Positions 27,523-36,417 of a stretch of 64,000 bases of DNA are shown piece after piece. Origin of the DNA: Planctomycetota bacterium (GTDB lineage: Bacteria > Planctomycetota > UBA1135 > GCA-002686595); contig JADYYP010000021.1 in the NCBI GenBank assembly GCA_020853575.1, positions 1 through 64,000 on the forward strand. Direction: 5' to 3'. A program made the translations under genes and the position numbers. The number at the start of each line of letters is the position of its first letter. The stretch's first letter is position 1. Below the pieces are notes generated by a model. That model did not search any database. It saw only the letters and a list, made by a program, of their open reading frames with translations, and was not told the DNA's origin.

Positions 27523-28551
27523 ATGTTGAAAGTCATGGGCGGCGCCCTCGCCGCATGGGTCTTGTCCGGATTGGCGGTCGCGCAGACACAGACCGCGACC
27601 ATGGGTCCCCAGACCGGGGTCTTCAGCGGCAACACGCGCGGGTATTGATTCGTCGCGCCTGCCGATTTCACGATGACCGGTGTGCAGGTGCTGCTGCAGA
27701 CCGGATCGGGCAACACGTTCCAGAACTTCTCGGTGGTGCGCTTCACGGGCGCGACCCCGCCGCCGACGTTCTCGACGACCACCAACGCCTTCACGACGCT
27801 CGCGCTCGGACTCGATCTCCCCCAGAACGCGTTCCAGCCCGTCAACATCCCGATCACGGCTGGCGACGTGATCGGAGTCTATGGCAACACCACCTCGGCC
27901 ACCGGGACCGCGACCGGCGCCAACTCCTACGCCGGCGGCGTGCAACAGACGACCGTGATCGCGGGCAACACGGTCAACCTCAATCGCTCCGGCATGCAAT
28001 TCCACTTGGGTTCGGCGACTTCGCCGCAGGGCATGCACGACCTGTGGCAAGAGCCGTCGTCGTTCAACATCACGCGCGTCGAGTTCACCTACACGGTCGG
28101 TGGCCCGCCGCCCGTCGTGTACTGCACGGCCGGAACGTCGACCAACGGCTGCGTGCCCTCGATCGCCGCCACCAACCAGCCGAGCCTGACCCAGGCTGCT
28201 CCGTGCACGATCTCGGTCAGCAACGTCGAGGGCCAGAAGAGCGGGCTGGTGTTCTACGGCATCAACAACACCTCGTTCACTCCGGTGCAGTGGGGTGTCG
28301 GAGGCAACAGCTTCCTGTGCGTGAAGACGCCGACGCAGCGCACGTTGTCGCAGTCGAGCGCGGGCACCAGCGGTCAGTGCAACGGCTCGCTGAGCCTCGA
28401 CTGGGATGCCTTCCAGCTCGCCAATCCGGGCGCGCTCGGGACGCCATGGGTGAGCGGCGCCAAGGTCTACGCCCAGGGCTGGTACCGCGACCCGCCGTCG
28501 GCCAAGACCACCAACCTGACGGACGCGATCGAGCTGACCTACGTTCCCTAG
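27523..28551 (+). pseudogene. secreted type A-module protein interrupted by in-frame TGA
   Basis: The true start appears to be the ATG at 27523: an AGGAG site lies 9 nt upstream and the first residues form a signal peptide (GGALAAWVLSGLAVAQTQ). The frame continues ...FSGNTRGY, then TGA at 27646-27648 (codon 42), then FVAPADFTMTGVQVLL in the same frame to the stop at 28551. Coding character continues across the TGA, so a TGG (Trp) to TGA change is the simplest reading. Without it the product would be 342 aa: a ~170-residue beta-rich region and the type A module (YCTAGTSTNGC, LVFYGINNTS, SFLCVKTPTQR, GWYRDPPSAKTTNLTDAI). The shorter open part alone, 27673-28551, would lack a signal peptide. TGA is a normal stop in neighbouring genes, so recoding is unlikely. 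Confidence 0.75.
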
Positions 28552-28567
28552 GGCGGAGCCTGATCGA

Positions 28568-28608
28568 GCGCGAGGCCGTGCGTGCGACGAGCGCGCGCGG
28601 CCTCGCGC
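28568..28608. terminator. bidirectional hairpin between convergent genes
   Basis: GCGCGAGGCCG (28568-28578) and CGGCCTCGCGC (28598-28608) form a perfect 11-bp stem with a 19-nt loop. It lies 16 nt after the plus-strand stop at 28551 and 24 nt beyond the minus-strand stop at 28633, so it can serve both. On the plus strand CTTTC follows. Confidence 0.7.
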
Positions 28609-28632
28609 CTTTCGCTCACCGCCGGCGCGCGT

Positions 28633-30594
28633 TCAGCGCGACCAGCGCAAGCCGACGTAGAAGGCGGTCTCGAGCTCGTTCGACGGCGCGAAGTAGGAGT
28701 CGCCGAACTCGCGTTCGCCGTCGTGGAACAGGTTCAGGAGCACCAGCGACAGCTCCAAGTCGTCGGTCGGTTGCCATGCGGTGCGCGCGTCGAGGCTGGT
28801 GTAGCTCGGAACGTCGCCGGCATCCAACGCGTCGATCCAGCGCAAGTTCGCGCTCGAGCTCCAGGCCGCGCCCCAGGCTTGCGTGGCACCCAGGCGCACT
28901 TGCGTGCGCGGGGCGTTGTCCTCGGCATCCGACTGCTCGGTCTCGAGGTCGATCCAGCTCAGCGCGCACTGCACGCGCGTCGCCGCCGCGGGCCTCCACT
29001 CGAGGACGTTCTCGAAGCCGAACGACTGCGCCTCGCCGACGTCTTGGAGGTGCACCGGTTGCACGACCACGCCACCTTGGAGCGCGGGCGTCCCGGGAAT
29101 CGAGCTCAGCAAGTGCTCGTAGTCGTTGAAGAACAACGCGGCGTCCAGTGTCCACGCGTCGGTGAGCACGCGCCGCGCGCCGAGCTCGAACGCCCACAGC
29201 TCCTCGAAGCCGTTGTCGTCGTCGCCCAGCAGGACGACATGCGTGTCCGGGGCGCCGGGGATCACCGAGAGCAGCAGACGTACGTCTTGTTCGGCCCACG
29301 AAGCCGCGCGTTTGGCGTGGCTGACGCCCGCCCACAGGCGCGTCTGCGCGCCAGGTGAGTACGTCACCCGCAGGCTCGGTTGCAGTGCCGTCCCGACCTC
29401 GTTGTACGACTCGAGCTTGGCGCCGAGCGTCACGACCCACTCGTCGGGAACCAGCGTGATCGAGTCCTGCGCGAACACGCCGAGGATGGTCTCGTCCCGG
29501 TGGTGGTCGCTCATGGCGATCTGCACGCTGTGCTCGCGCGTGTCGGACTCGCTCCAGCGCGCGGTCGCGCCCCACACGACGTCATGGCGCTCGCCGAGCT
29601 CCTCGCTGCGCGCGAACTCCATGTCGTAGGTGCGGCGATGCTCGGTGAACTGCAACGAGTCGCGCACGGTGCTGTCGAACCACGCGGTGAGCGTGTTCTC
29701 GGCTCCCGCGTCGTCGGTGCGCGTCCAGCGTGCCAGGAGATTGCCACCGGAGACGTCCGTGTGCAGCTCGCTGCTGGTGAAGTACGGCGCGGCCGTCAGG
29801 GCGCGCGCCCAAGTGCTGCCCATCCGTCCGCCGTACACATCGCCGGAGAACGTGACCTGATCGCGGTCGCTCGGGCGCCAATCACTGCGGAATCCGCCGT
29901 GCTGAAGGCGACCGTCGTCGTCGCCGTGGTCGCCGTCGAGCTCGCAGGTCTCGTGGTCCAAGGCCTTGGCGAACACGCGCAGGTCGCTGTCGGGCGAGAA
30001 CGCGAAGCCATGGCGCAGCGCGACCTCCGCGGTCTCGGAGCCCTGGATCAGGGACAGCGACGAGCCGTGTGTGTCCCGCGCCGAGCGCGTGAGCACGTTG
30101 ATCACGCCGTTGACCGCATTGGCGCCCCACATCACGGCGCCGGGGCCGCGGATGACCTCGATGCGCTCGATGTCCTCGACCAGCACGTCCTGCACGTCCC
30201 AGAAGACGCCCGAGAACAGCGGCGTGTAGACCGAGCGACCGTCGATCAGCACCAACAACTTGTTGGAGAACTCCTCGGCGAAGCCGCGCGCCGAGATGGC
30301 GAAGCGGTTGTTGTCGAGCTGCGCGACGTGCAGTCCGGGCACGAGTCGCAGAGCATCGGGCAAGCGTGTGACTCCGGCCTTGCGCAGGTCGTCGCGCGTG
30401 AGCACGAAGATCGCGGCCGGAACCTCGGCGAGCTGCTCGCTCTTGCGCGAGGCACTCGTGACCTCGATCGACATCAGCTCGACCAAGTCGAGCTCGGTGA
30501 GATCGCGCGCGTCCGACGTGTCCGATTGCGCGAAGGCCATCGGGGTCGAAGCGCAGGCGGCGGCCAGGGAGAGCAGGGGGCGAGCGCGAGGCAT
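28633..30594 (-). CDS. TonB-dependent outer-membrane receptor
   Basis: 653 aa from the ATG at 30594, chosen for the signal peptide (PLLSLAAACASTPMAFAQ). The plug domain (~40-160) shows VTSASRKSEQLAEVPAAIFV, the PGLHVAQLDNNRFAISARGF block and GAVMWGANAVNGVINVLTR, all classic for the family. The rest is an alternating beta-barrel ending YVGLRWSR. Its ligand (siderophore, vitamin or glycan) cannot be read from sequence. No TonB/ExbB/ExbD genes or transporter are adjacent. A structured leader directly precedes the start codon. It is convergent with the interrupted gene at 27523-28551. Confidence 0.92.
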   Translation of the reverse strand: MPRARPLLSLAAACASTPMAFAQSDTSDARDLTELDLVELMSIEVTSASRKSEQLAEVPAAIFVLTRDDLRKAGVTRLPDALRLVPGLHVAQLDNNRFAISARGFAEEFSNKLLVLIDGRSVYTPLFSGVFWDVQDVLVEDIERIEVIRGPGAVMWGANAVNGVINVLTRSARDTHGSSLSLIQGSETAEVALRHGFAFSPDSDLRVFAKALDHETCELDGDHGDDDGRLQHGGFRSDWRPSDRDQVTFSGDVYGGRMGSTWARALTAAPYFTSSELHTDVSGGNLLARWTRTDDAGAENTLTAWFDSTVRDSLQFTEHRRTYDMEFARSEELGERHDVVWGATARWSESDTREHSVQIAMSDHHRDETILGVFAQDSITLVPDEWVVTLGAKLESYNEVGTALQPSLRVTYSPGAQTRLWAGVSHAKRAASWAEQDVRLLLSVIPGAPDTHVVLLGDDDNGFEELWAFELGARRVLTDAWTLDAALFFNDYEHLLSSIPGTPALQGGVVVQPVHLQDVGEAQSFGFENVLEWRPAAATRVQCALSWIDLETEQSDAEDNAPRTQVRLGATQAWGAAWSSSANLRWIDALDAGDVPSYTSLDARTAWQPTDDLELSLVLLNLFHDGEREFGDSYFAPSNELETAFYVGLRWSR

Positions 30595-30675
30595 GGGAAT
30601 GTCCGTCGCTAATCGACGGCGCGGGCTTTTCAGCTTTGCGATACCCGTCCTTCGCGGCGTCGTTGTGGGACGGCG
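30595..30675 (-). promoter_or_regulatory. structured 5' leader of the TonB-receptor gene
   Basis: Reading the minus strand, CCGTCC (30673-30668) pairs with GGACGG (30650-30645). A CGCAAAGC-GCT-GAAA-AGC element follows. Then CCGTCG (30619-30614)-ATTAG-CGACGG (30608-30603) forms a perfect 6-bp hairpin ending 8 nt before the ATG, over the place where a ribosome site should be. The GCAAAGC and GAAA pieces recall parts of c-di-GMP-I riboswitches, but the full consensus is not met. A translation-controlling leader is plausible; its identity is unknown. Confidence 0.35.
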
Positions 30676-30726
30676 CGCAGGGAAAGAACTGCTCACCTGG
30701 ACTCCGCAGCGTGTGCGGCGCGTGCC

Positions 30727-32400
30727 TCAGGCTGTCGGCAGCTTGCCGGGGGAGCGCGGGTCGAGGCGCGCGCGCAGACCGCCGCACAACGACTGCACTC
30801 GGAATCCGCGTTGGGCCAGCACGCGCGCGGCGAAGTAGGAGGTCTTGCCCATGGTGCACACGGTGACGACCGGCCGCGCGCGGTCGAGCTCGCCGCAGCG
30901 CGCGCGCAACTCGCGGTAGGGGATGTTCAGCACCCCCACGCGGTGCACGGGGTGGGCCTTGGCCATGGCAGCGGGCCGCACGTCGACGATCTGCGTTTCA
31001 GCGTCGTCGGGCAGCTCGTCGAGCGGATCGACCAGCCCGTCGCGCGCGTTGCAGGACGCGAATCCCGCGATGTTGACGATGTCCTTGGCAGCGCCAAAAG
31101 GCGGCGCGTAGGCCAGCTCGAGTTGCGCGAGATCGTCGATCGTCAGCTCGCCCGCGATCGCCGTGGCGAGCACGTCGAGGCGCTTGTCGACACCCGCGAG
31201 GCCCGTGCACTGAGCGCCGAGCACGCGCTGCGTCCGTGGATCCCAAGTCAGCGCGAGCTGGATCGGCTGCGCGCCCGGGAAGTAGCCCGCGTGGTGTTGC
31301 TCGTTGACCGTGATCGTGCGGAAGGGACGGCCCGCGGCGCGCAGGCGCTTTGCGGTCCAACCGGTCACTCCCGCGCTGACGTCGAAGGCGCGCACGATCG
31401 CCGTGCCGAGCCCACCGCGGTACGCGCGCGCGCGCTGGGGCTGGAAGATGTGGTCGGCGACGGCGCGGCCCTGGCGATTGGCGGGGCCGCCGAGCGGAGT
31501 GCTCGTGGCTGAGCGGTCGACGAGATCGTGCGTCTCCACCACGTCTCCGGCGGCGTAGATGTCGGCGTCGCTCGTGCGCAGGAACTCGTCGACGACGATG
31601 TGACCGCGCTCGCCGAGCGCCAGGCCCGCCGCGCGCGCCAATGAGCTCTCGGGGCGCACTCCGATGGCGAGCACGACCAAGTCGGCCTCGAGAGTGCGGC
31701 CGGAGCGCAGCGTCGCGCTGACCTGCTCACCGCCCGCGAACGAGACCAGGCCGTCGCCGAGCACGAGCTCGACTCCGTGCCGGCGCAACTCGTCCTCGAG
31801 CAGCAGCGTCAGCGGCGCGTCGAGTTGCGGCAGCACTTGGTGTTGCAGCTCGACCAGCGTCACGTGGAGCCCGCGTCGCACGAATTGCTCGGCCATTTCG
31901 AGGCCGATGAAGCCCGCGCCGATCACGACGACGCGCCTGGCCTGGCCGGCGGCGGCCTCGATGCGGTCCATGTCCTGCAGCGAGCGCAGGGTGAAGATGC
32001 GGCGGTCGTCGATTCCTTGCAGCGCCGGCCGCAGTGGCGCGGCCCCGGGCGCGAGCAACAGCTTGTCGTAAGCCAGCCACTCGCTCGTGCCGCTGGCGAG
32101 CGAGCGCACTTGAACGCGCTTGGCGGCGCGATCGATCGCCGTGGCTTCGGTGCTGGTGCGCACGTCGAGCGCGAGCAGCGCCTGCAGCGAGGCCGGAGTC
32201 TGCACGGCCAGCGCCGCGCGCTCGCGGATCTCGCCGCCGATGTGGTAGGGCAGGCCACAGTTGGCGAACGAGACGTCGGGGCCGCGCTCGAGCACGGTGA
32301 TCTGCGCGTGCTCGCTGAGCCGGCGCGCGCGCGCCGCGGCAGATGCTCCGGCGGCCACGCCGCCGACGATCACGAAACGAAGTCGGGCAGAGTCGATCAT
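30727..32400 (-). CDS. FAD/NAD(P)-dependent CoA-disulfide-reductase-like protein with rhodanese domain
   Basis: 557 aa. The ATG at 32400 has a GAGG site upstream. The N-terminal FAD motif VIVGGVAAGASAAARARR is followed by SFANCGLPYH with redox Cys48, the active-site wording of CoA-disulfide reductases. The second dinucleotide motif is RRVVVIGAGFIGLEMAEQFV, and DADIYAAGDV is the FAD-contact motif. Residues ~455-545 form a rhodanese-like domain with DVRP and the loop VCTMGKTS in place of the common CRxGxR. By family it would reduce CoA disulfides or polysulfides with NAD(P)H, with sulfur passed to the rhodanese Cys; the exact substrate is uncertain. It is divergent from the RCC1 gene at 32582. 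Confidence 0.9.
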   Translation of the reverse strand: MIDSARLRFVIVGGVAAGASAAARARRLSEHAQITVLERGPDVSFANCGLPYHIGGEIRERAALAVQTPASLQALLALDVRTSTEATAIDRAAKRVQVRSLASGTSEWLAYDKLLLAPGAAPLRPALQGIDDRRIFTLRSLQDMDRIEAAAGQARRVVVIGAGFIGLEMAEQFVRRGLHVTLVELQHQVLPQLDAPLTLLLEDELRRHGVELVLGDGLVSFAGGEQVSATLRSGRTLEADLVVLAIGVRPESSLARAAGLALGERGHIVVDEFLRTSDADIYAAGDVVETHDLVDRSATSTPLGGPANRQGRAVADHIFQPQRARAYRGGLGTAIVRAFDVSAGVTGWTAKRLRAAGRPFRTITVNEQHHAGYFPGAQPIQLALTWDPRTQRVLGAQCTGLAGVDKRLDVLATAIAGELTIDDLAQLELAYAPPFGAAKDIVNIAGFASCNARDGLVDPLDELPDDAETQIVDVRPAAMAKAHPVHRVGVLNIPYRELRARCGELDRARPVVTVCTMGKTSYFAARVLAQRGFRVQSLCGGLRARLDPRSPGKLPTA

Positions 32401-32581
32401 GGTGGATCCTCGTGGACCGGCTCGTTCGTAGAGCGCGCCCCGCGCACCGACCATGCGCCAACCAGCGCAGCCGCGCTTGACGAATCGTCACTCGCTTTCG
32501 AGCGCGGGAGATAGACTCGGGCCTCGGCGCGCCTCCAAACGACGGCAGAAGCGAGCGCGGCGCCACAACGGAGCCATCGGC

Positions 32582-34837
32582 ATGCACTCAGTTCGCGCTT
32601 GGATCGTGTCGCTGGGATTCTCCCTGTCCTTGCTGGGGCAGGCCTCGGCGACGCTCCAGAACCACGCAGTCTCGTGGGGCTATCAAGTCTTCGACAGTCG
32701 CTTGCACGCGGACACGTTCACCAAGGTCACGGCCGGCAACTCGCACACGCTCGGAATCCGCAGCGACGGGACGCTGGCTGCGTGGGGCTCCAACTTTTCG
32801 GGTCAGTGCAAGGTTCCGCCTCCGCCCGCGGGTCGCGTGTACACGCAGGTCACCGCGGGCTTCGATTTTTCGCTGGGGCTGCTGAGCGACGGCTCGCTGG
32901 TCGGATGGGGGAGCAACGCCTACGGGCAGCTGAACTTCCCCGCGGGCCAGACCTACGTGCAGGTCGAGGCCGGGATGTACCACGCGCTCGCGCGGCGCTC
33001 GAACGGCGTCGTGGACGCCTGGGGCTGGAACACCAGCGGGCAGACGAACGTGCCCTGGGGCGAGACCTTCGTCGAGATCTCTGCGGGCCAGTATTTCAGC
33101 CTCGGCCGGCGCGCGAACGGCACCGTGATCGGTTGGGGCAACAACGCGTGGGGCCAGATCAACATCCCCGCGCTCCCCGCGGGATTGACGTATACGCAGA
33201 TCTCGGCCGGCGGGTGGAACGGCGAGGCCCACAGCGTCTTGCGGCGCAGCGATGGGGCGCTGGTCGCCTTCGGCAACAACTCCTACGGGCAATGCAACGT
33301 CCCCGCGCTGCCCGCGGGCACGACCTGGGTCGATGTCGCCGCGGGTGGGGAGTTCAGCGTCGCACGCCGCAGCGACGGAGTGCTCGTTTCGTGGGGCAGC
33401 AGCAACGCAGGGCAGATGCTCTTGCCGACGACCTTCAGTCCGTGGACCGCGATCGCTGTCGGTGGTGCCCACGGGATCGCGCTGCGACAAAACGGCTCGG
33501 TGGCGTGTTGGGGCGCGAGCTACTTCAGCCAGACCAACGCGCCACCGCTCACCGCAGGCTTGTCGTACACGCACGCCGCCGCGGGCGACGTGCACACGCT
33601 GCTGCTGCGCTCCGACGGTGTGCTGCGCGCGTGGGGCATCAACTACTTCAACTCCATCGCCGTGCCTCCGTTGCCTCCCGGCCGGACGTGGATCGACGTC
33701 TTCGCCAACGGCTACGGGTCCGCGGCGCTGCGCGACGACGGTCAGCTGATCGTGTGGGGCGGAGGCGGCTCGCTCGGCACGCCGCCAGCGCTCCCCGCTG
33801 GCTTGTCCTACGTCACGGCAGCGCTCGGCATCGATCACACGCTCGCGCTGCGCAGCGACGGCGAGGTGTTGGCGTCGGGCACCAATTCCCTCGGCCAATG
33901 CAGTGTTCCGAGCTTGCCGTCGGGGGTGACCTACACCGCGATCGCGGCCGGAACTCGCTTCAGTCTCGCGCTGCGCAGTGACGGCAACGTCGTCGGATTC
34001 GGAGACAACTCGTACGGCCAGCTGAACCTACCCGCGCTGCCCTCGGGCCAGAGCTACACGCGCATTTCGGCGCACGGTGTGAGCTCGAGCGCGCTGCGCA
34101 GCGACGGCGCGATCGTCGTCGCCGGAGACGTAGCCAGCTTCGCCGTGCCGCCTCCGCCGCTCGGCGCGAGCAACACGGACGCCGCCGTCGGTGGCCACTA
34201 CTCCTGCGATCCCTACGGGAACTGCACGGCGACGTCCTACGTGCTCGCGCAGCGCAGTGACCGCAGCACGGCCGCGTGGGGCGACAACACCTACCACACG
34301 CTCGAGTTGCCGACCCTCGGCGCGGGTCAGGGCCTGCTCGAAGTGCGCCCTGGAGCTCTTCACGGAGTCGGGATCGTGGGCTCGATCTGCGGCGCAGCCC
34401 GCAGCTACTGCACATCGAGCCTGACCACGGGTGGCTGCACGCCGACGATCTCGAGCACGGGTTCGGCGAGCGCCAGCGGCGCGACGGGCTTCTCCGTCAG
34501 CGTGAGCTCGGTCGACGCGCAGCGCTCGGGCCTGGTCTTCTACGGGATCGACAACTCGGGCTTCGCACCGGTCCCGTGGGCCGCGGGCAGCTCCTCGTAC
34601 CTCTGCGTGCGTCCTCCGACGCAGCGCAGCGCCGTTCAGAACACCGGCGGCAGTGGCGGCGGTTGCGGCGGCACGTTGACGCTCGACTGGAACGCGTTCG
34701 CCGCGACTCACCCCAGCGCGCTCGGGCTGCCGCTCGCCGCCTTCGAGAGCCTGTACCTGCAGGCCTGGTTCCGCGACCCCGGCGCGCCGCGCGGCACGAA
34801 TTTGTCGAACGCTCTCGAGGTCTTGCTCTGCCCGTGA
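32582..34837 (+). CDS. secreted RCC1-repeat protein with type A C-terminal module
   Basis: 751 aa. The ATG at 32582 opens a signal peptide (WIVSLGFSLSLLGQASAT). Residues ~35-610 hold about eleven RCC1-like units of ~45-50 aa: 'Y.QV.AG..H.L.LRSDG.L..WG.N..GQ.NVP.LP.G' (for example AAWGSNFSGQCKVPPPPAGR), giving a beta-propeller. The last ~135 residues are the type A module (YCTSSLTTGGC, SGLVFYGIDNSG, SYLCVRPPTQR, AWFRDPGAPRGTNLSNAL). Bacterial RCC1 propellers are usually binding or scaffold domains, not exchange factors. It probably acts outside the cell. Confidence 0.88.
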   Translation: MHSVRAWIVSLGFSLSLLGQASATLQNHAVSWGYQVFDSRLHADTFTKVTAGNSHTLGIRSDGTLAAWGSNFSGQCKVPPPPAGRVYTQVTAGFDFSLGLLSDGSLVGWGSNAYGQLNFPAGQTYVQVEAGMYHALARRSNGVVDAWGWNTSGQTNVPWGETFVEISAGQYFSLGRRANGTVIGWGNNAWGQINIPALPAGLTYTQISAGGWNGEAHSVLRRSDGALVAFGNNSYGQCNVPALPAGTTWVDVAAGGEFSVARRSDGVLVSWGSSNAGQMLLPTTFSPWTAIAVGGAHGIALRQNGSVACWGASYFSQTNAPPLTAGLSYTHAAAGDVHTLLLRSDGVLRAWGINYFNSIAVPPLPPGRTWIDVFANGYGSAALRDDGQLIVWGGGGSLGTPPALPAGLSYVTAALGIDHTLALRSDGEVLASGTNSLGQCSVPSLPSGVTYTAIAAGTRFSLALRSDGNVVGFGDNSYGQLNLPALPSGQSYTRISAHGVSSSALRSDGAIVVAGDVASFAVPPPPLGASNTDAAVGGHYSCDPYGNCTATSYVLAQRSDRSTAAWGDNTYHTLELPTLGAGQGLLEVRPGALHGVGIVGSICGAARSYCTSSLTTGGCTPTISSTGSASASGATGFSVSVSSVDAQRSGLVFYGIDNSGFAPVPWAAGSSSYLCVRPPTQRSAVQNTGGSGGGCGGTLTLDWNAFAATHPSALGLPLAAFESLYLQAWFRDPGAPRGTNLSNALEVLLCP

Positions 34838-34856
34838 TCGCGAGCACCACAGACAA

Positions 34857-34884
34857 GCGGCGCGCCGGAGCAGGGTCGCGCCGC
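34857..34884. terminator. bidirectional hairpin between convergent genes
   Basis: GCGGCGCG (34857-34864) and CGCGCCGC (34877-34884) form a perfect 8-bp stem, 20 nt after the plus stop at 34837 and 44 nt beyond the minus stop at 34928. Confidence 0.55.
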
Positions 34885-34927
34885 GTTGCTCTGCGCTCGC
34901 TGGCGGTTGGTCGCAGATCGACGCGCG

Positions 34928-36244
34928 TCAAGGCGCGTAGGTGAGCTCCAGCGCATCCGTGAGGTTGGTGGTCTTGACCGCCGGCGGGTCGCGGTACCAA
35001 CCCTGCGCGTAGACCTTCGCGCCGACCGACCAGGGATTGCCGAGCGCTCCTGGATGGGTGAACTGGAAGGCGTTCCAGTCGAGCGTCAGCGCACCGTCGC
35101 ACACACCCGCCGTGCCGCCGCTGGAGGACGCCGTCGTGCGCTGCGACGGAGGCTTGACGCACAGGAAGCTCGTGCCGCCGCTGCCCCAGTTGACCGGGTT
35201 GAACCCAGAGTTGTTGATGCCGTAGAAGACCAAGCCCAGCTTCTGGCCTTCGAGATCGTCGATGTCGATCACGCAACTCGTCGCCGCCGAAACGCTCGGC
35301 TGTGCGGACGCGCTGATCGTCGGCACACAGCCGTTGGTCGAGGTCCCCGCCGTGCAGTACACCACCGGTCCGCCCGCCGGATCCACGCGCGGCGTGATGT
35401 AGTTCACGTCGATGCCGGCGATCAACACGCTGTAGCTGCCGGCGACGCGATCGTAGAGCCACAGTCCGTTGCCCGCGCCCATCAGGATGTTGCCGTTGCC
35501 CAGCTCGTGCACGCCCTGCGGTATCGTCGGACCCTGGCCGGTGGCGTCGAAGTAGTTGAGCTGAACTCCATTCGGGTCGTACTCGAAGATCCCGACGTTG
35601 GTGGTCAGTCCGACCGTGAGGATGTTGCCCGCGGCGGTCTTCGAAAGCTGGCCGGGAAAGTCGACACCCGTCACACCATTGGAGTTGTGGAAGATGCCCA
35701 AGACTGCGCCAGTCGCGGGGTCGACCCGCACCAGGTCGTCGTTGGTGGAATCGGAGACGAGCAACTCACCGTTGTGGCTGATCACGCTGAAGGGACTGCC
35801 AGGCAGCGGATGCGAGGCGATGAAGCTGGTCGAGGTGCTGTACTCCTTGAGCGCCTTGCCGTAGTTCGCTCCGCCCGTACCGAAGTTGCACAACCACACG
35901 CGGCCGAAGGCGATGTGCAGCCCGCGGATGTTGTCGCGCGCCGTGCCCCATTGACCGAGGTAGGTCGTGCCGTCGTCGCTCCAGCGATGGACGATGTCGG
36001 CCGATTGATCGCTGATCCAGATCTCGCCGGCACCATTGGGGATCGCTTGGATCGGAAGCGCCACTGGCGTGCCCGTGCCGGCCGTGAGGGTGATGAAATT
36101 CGGGTTGACCAGCGCACCATCGAACGCGCTCACCAACATGATGCGGTCGTTCGTGGCGTCGGCGACCATCAGCTCTTGGGCGAGCGCGGTCGAGGTCAGC
36201 GGGAAGGCGAGAAGCGCGAGCGCGATGTGAGGCACGGATTCCAT
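34928..36244 (-). CDS. secreted NHL-like propeller protein with type A C-terminal module
   Basis: 438 aa from the ATG at 36244, with GAGGAA 7-12 nt upstream; signal peptide IALALLAFPLTSTALAQ. Residues ~22-295 look like an NHL/SMP-30-style propeller: ELMVADATNDRIMLVSAFDG, GEIWISDQSADIVHRW, GELLVSDSTNDDLVRVDPAT, NILTVGLTTNVGIFEYDPNG. The last ~140 residues are the type A module (YCTAGTSTNGC, GLVFYGINNSGF, SFLCVKPPSQR, GWYRDPPAVKTTNLTDAL), which matches the interrupted gene at 27523-28551 almost word for word. No catalytic residues are apparent. Confidence 0.87.
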   Translation of the reverse strand: MESVPHIALALLAFPLTSTALAQELMVADATNDRIMLVSAFDGALVNPNFITLTAGTGTPVALPIQAIPNGAGEIWISDQSADIVHRWSDDGTTYLGQWGTARDNIRGLHIAFGRVWLCNFGTGGANYGKALKEYSTSTSFIASHPLPGSPFSVISHNGELLVSDSTNDDLVRVDPATGAVLGIFHNSNGVTGVDFPGQLSKTAAGNILTVGLTTNVGIFEYDPNGVQLNYFDATGQGPTIPQGVHELGNGNILMGAGNGLWLYDRVAGSYSVLIAGIDVNYITPRVDPAGGPVVYCTAGTSTNGCVPTISASAQPSVSAATSCVIDIDDLEGQKLGLVFYGINNSGFNPVNWGSGGTSFLCVKPPSQRTTASSSGGTAGVCDGALTLDWNAFQFTHPGALGNPWSVGAKVYAQGWYRDPPAVKTTNLTDALELTYAP

Positions 36245-36417
36245 GGTGGTGTTCCTCGGGAAGTCGTGAGACGGAGTCGCCGCCAATGGACAACTCTAGC
36301 GGCGCCTGCGCGCCTTGCTTGGCGAAGTTCGCGCGAGGCCGTCCGCGCCGGCGTGCGCGTGCCGCCGCACCACGGCTCGCACGTGAGTCCCGTTCCCACC
36401 GATGGCATCATGCCGCG

